The notes under the pieces: generated by a model
Databases searched by the model: none
The model's input: only the letters and a program-made list of their open reading frames with translations
Told to the model about the DNA's origin: nothing
NCBI GenBank assembly: GCA_902766655.1
Contig: CACXEL010000414.1
Location: 1-7,009 of the forward strand
Length of the DNA stretch: 7,009 nucleotides
Source: an uncultured Lachnospiraceae bacterium
Lineage (GTDB): Bacteria > Bacillota > Clostridia > Lachnospirales > Lachnospiraceae
Direction of reading: 5' to 3'
In this document: positions 5,683-7,009 of the stretch, one piece after another
Position numbering within the stretch: the stretch's first letter is position 1
Layout of the letters: every line of letters begins with the position of its first letter
Program-made: the position numbers and the translations under genes

Positions 5683-6698
5683 AGATCCTGACTGTAGCCA
5701 TACCCTGTTATAATTCCGAGGCCTATATGCGCAAGGCTATCGACCATGTCGTCTGCGGCGGCGATGACGTGGAGGTCCTGATCGTCGACGACGGGTCAAA
5801 GGACGGGACACTTGAGGTGGCCAGGGAATACGAGGCCCGTTTCCCGGGAATCGTCCGGGCCATTCATCAGGAGAATAAGGGACATGGCGGCGCCGTCAAC
5901 ACCGGTCTTCGCGAAGCCACCGGTCTGTATTACAAAGTGTGTGACAGTGACGACTGGCTGGACTACGATTCCTTCATGAAGGCGCTCAGCATTCTCAAGG
6001 AGTTCACGGAGAAGGGGACGGAGGTGGATGCCTTCATTTCCAATTATATCTATGATAAGGTCGGGGCGAAGCACAAGCGGACCATGCACTATACCGGCTT
6101 CTTCCCGGAGGACAGGATCTTTACCTGGGATGAAATGAAAAAGCCGCTGGCGGCGGACAAGTATGTGCTCATGCACTCCCTGATCTACAGGACGGCCCTC
6201 CTCAGGGAGGCCGGGCTGAATCTGCCGGAGCACACCTTCTACGTCGACAATCTGGTCGTCTTCCAGCCCATGGTGTACGTCAAGACTCTGTACTATCTCA
6301 ATATGACCATGTACCACTACTACATCGGCCGGGCCGACCAGAGCGTCCAGGAGCAGATCATGATCAAGCGTCTGGACCAGCAGCTCCGGGTGACCCGGAT
6401 GATGATCGACGAGTACAGGCCGAATCTGGTCGCCAGCACCTCTCAGCTGAACTTCCTGGTCCACTACATGTCCATCATGATGACTGTTTCCTCCGCCCTG
6501 CTCCTGAGGAGGGGCGACGCCGAGGCTCTGACCGAAAAGGACGATCTCTGGACCTATCTGAAGAATAAGGACAAGACCCTATACAGGAAGATCCGCAACG
6601 GTCTTCTGGGACATGCCTGCAACCTAAAGGGCAGGGTAGGCCGCAGGCTTATGCTGACCTGCTATTCTGTTGCCCAGAAGCTCTACGGCTTCAACTGA
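5679..6698 (+). CDS. Family 2 glycosyltransferase (GT-A fold)
   Basis: This 339-residue enzyme should transfer a sugar from a nucleotide-activated donor to an envelope glycan or lipid; donor and acceptor are not readable from the sequence. The GT2 signature is clear: VAIPCYNSEAYMRKAI (6-21), VLIVDDGSKDGT (33-44) for nucleotide binding, NKGHGGAVNTG (66-76), and the metal-binding D-x-D in VCDSDDW (Asp89, Asp91). The C-terminal half is helical with one hydrophobic stretch (about 257-276) that could be a membrane-associated helix, and it ends in a basic tail (KGRVGRRLML). No convincing transmembrane helices are seen, so the protein is probably cytosolic or peripheral at the membrane. It overlaps the mutY stop by four bases and is followed by a strong terminator, so it ends that operon. 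No other glycan genes are in the window to name its pathway. Confidence 0.93.
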   Translation: MKILTVAIPCYNSEAYMRKAIDHVVCGGDDVEVLIVDDGSKDGTLEVAREYEARFPGIVRAIHQENKGHGGAVNTGLREATGLYYKVCDSDDWLDYDSFMKALSILKEFTEKGTEVDAFISNYIYDKVGAKHKRTMHYTGFFPEDRIFTWDEMKKPLAADKYVLMHSLIYRTALLREAGLNLPEHTFYVDNLVVFQPMVYVKTLYYLNMTMYHYYIGRADQSVQEQIMIKRLDQQLRVTRMMIDEYRPNLVASTSQLNFLVHYMSIMMTVSSALLLRRGDAEALTEKDDLWTYLKNKDKTLYRKIRNGLLGHACNLKGRVGRRLMLTCYSVAQKLYGFN

Positions 6699-6715
6699 AA
6701 ATGACAACATGACGC

Positions 6716-6751
6716 AAAAGCACGCGGGGATCGCTCCTCCGCGTGCTTTTT
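6716..6751. terminator. Bidirectional intrinsic terminator between glycosyltransferase and lipid kinase genes
   Basis: Perfect 12-base arms, AAAAGCACGCGG (6716-6727) and CCGCGTGCTTTT (6739-6750), enclose a loop that can pair further (GGA/TCC). T residues run 6747-6751 on the plus strand, and the leading AAAA serves as a T tail on the minus strand. It lies 17 bases after the glycosyltransferase stop and 11 bases beyond the stop of the minus-strand gene, so it suits both convergent genes. Confidence 0.95.
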
Positions 6752-6762
6752 CGAATTGGAAT

Positions 6763-7009
6763 CTATTTGACGATCACCCGCAGCTTCTCGCTGAGGCTGG
6801 AGACGTGGAGACTGGTCCGTACACCGCCGGACTCTCCGTCCAGGTGGATCGGTCTTGGACGGTCGGCTTCAATATCTACGGACCGGCAGGTGTAGAAGTG
6901 AAGCCCCGGCAGGCGGGTGTGGGCCGCAAAGTAGGCCAGGGGCATCATGGTGACCAGAAACAGTCTGGAGACGCCGCTGACGATGAAGACGTTCAGCAGG
7001 CCGTCACCC
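6763..7009 (-). CDS. Diacylglycerol/lipid kinase family protein, C-terminal part only (cut by window edge)
   Basis: The minus-strand frame is open from the right edge (codon at 7008) to TAG at 6765-6763 and gives about 81 C-terminal residues. They begin GDGLLNVFIVSGVSR, which matches the D-DG-L-V segment of YegS/DgkB/BmrU-type lipid kinases. They continue through a helix (LVTMMPLAYFAAH), the strand CRSVDIEADRP and the late LDGE motif (DGE at 6832-6840), and end with the strand KLRVIVK. In this family the N-terminal DAGK_cat domain carries the GGDGT ATP site, which here lies outside the window. The family phosphorylates diacylglycerol or related lipids at the membrane, feeding phospholipid recycling. 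The Met at 6948 is internal, not the start. It is convergent with the glycosyltransferase gene. Confidence 0.85.
   Translation of the reverse strand, partial: GDGLLNVFIVSGVSRLFLVTMMPLAYFAAHTRLPGLHFYTCRSVDIEADRPRPIHLDGESGGVRTSLHVSSLSEKLRVIVK

Noticed and set aside
5796..6464. 222-codon minus-strand ORF opposite the glycosyltransferase
   Set aside because: It is a shadow of the GT2 gene, which has clear DDGS and D-x-D motifs; the minus-strand product has no recognisable domain or ribosome site.

Overview
The window looks like a chromosomal stretch of a moderately high-GC member of the Bacillota, most likely class Clostridia (Lachnospiraceae-like). The evidence is the style of the genes: a soluble PAS-type hybrid kinase, a membrane-anchored L,D-transpeptidase with peptidoglycan-binding repeats ahead of a YkuD domain, purine-rich AGGAGG ribosome binding sites, and a TGnTATAAT promoter. 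The taxonomic placement is inference. I see no mobile element, tRNA, rRNA or CRISPR array.

Layout. (1) 2-1504, +: the 3' part of a hybrid sensor kinase (PAS-like, DHp, HATPase, REC), cut by the left edge and closed by a strong intrinsic terminator (1519-1562). Its H-box lacks the usual phospho-accepting histidine. (2) 1735-3639, +: an L,D-transpeptidase with an unusual cytoplasmic N-terminal tandem repeat, then one membrane helix, a peptidoglycan-binding region and a YkuD catalytic domain. It has its own extended -10 promoter, and a 15-codon upstream ORF stops one base before its start codon. (3) 3640-3876: a non-coding spacer between convergent genes, dominated by a long 91-base imperfect hairpin. 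(4) 3877-4494, -: a HAD-superfamily phosphatase. (5) 4606-5682, +: the adenine DNA glycosylase MutY, divergent from the HAD gene. (6) 5679-6698, +: a family 2 glycosyltransferase overlapping mutY by four bases (ATGA), followed by a bidirectional terminator (6716-6751). (7) 6763-7009, -: the C-terminal end of a diacylglycerol/lipid kinase, cut by the right edge.

The genes do not form one pathway. The transpeptidase, glycosyltransferase and lipid kinase all concern the cell envelope, while MutY is DNA repair and the HAD enzyme is probably metabolite housekeeping. No clear undescribed system is present. The best leads are the histidine-less hybrid kinase, the repeat-bearing cytoplasmic tail of the transpeptidase with its coupled leader ORF, and the long hairpin at 3781-3871.
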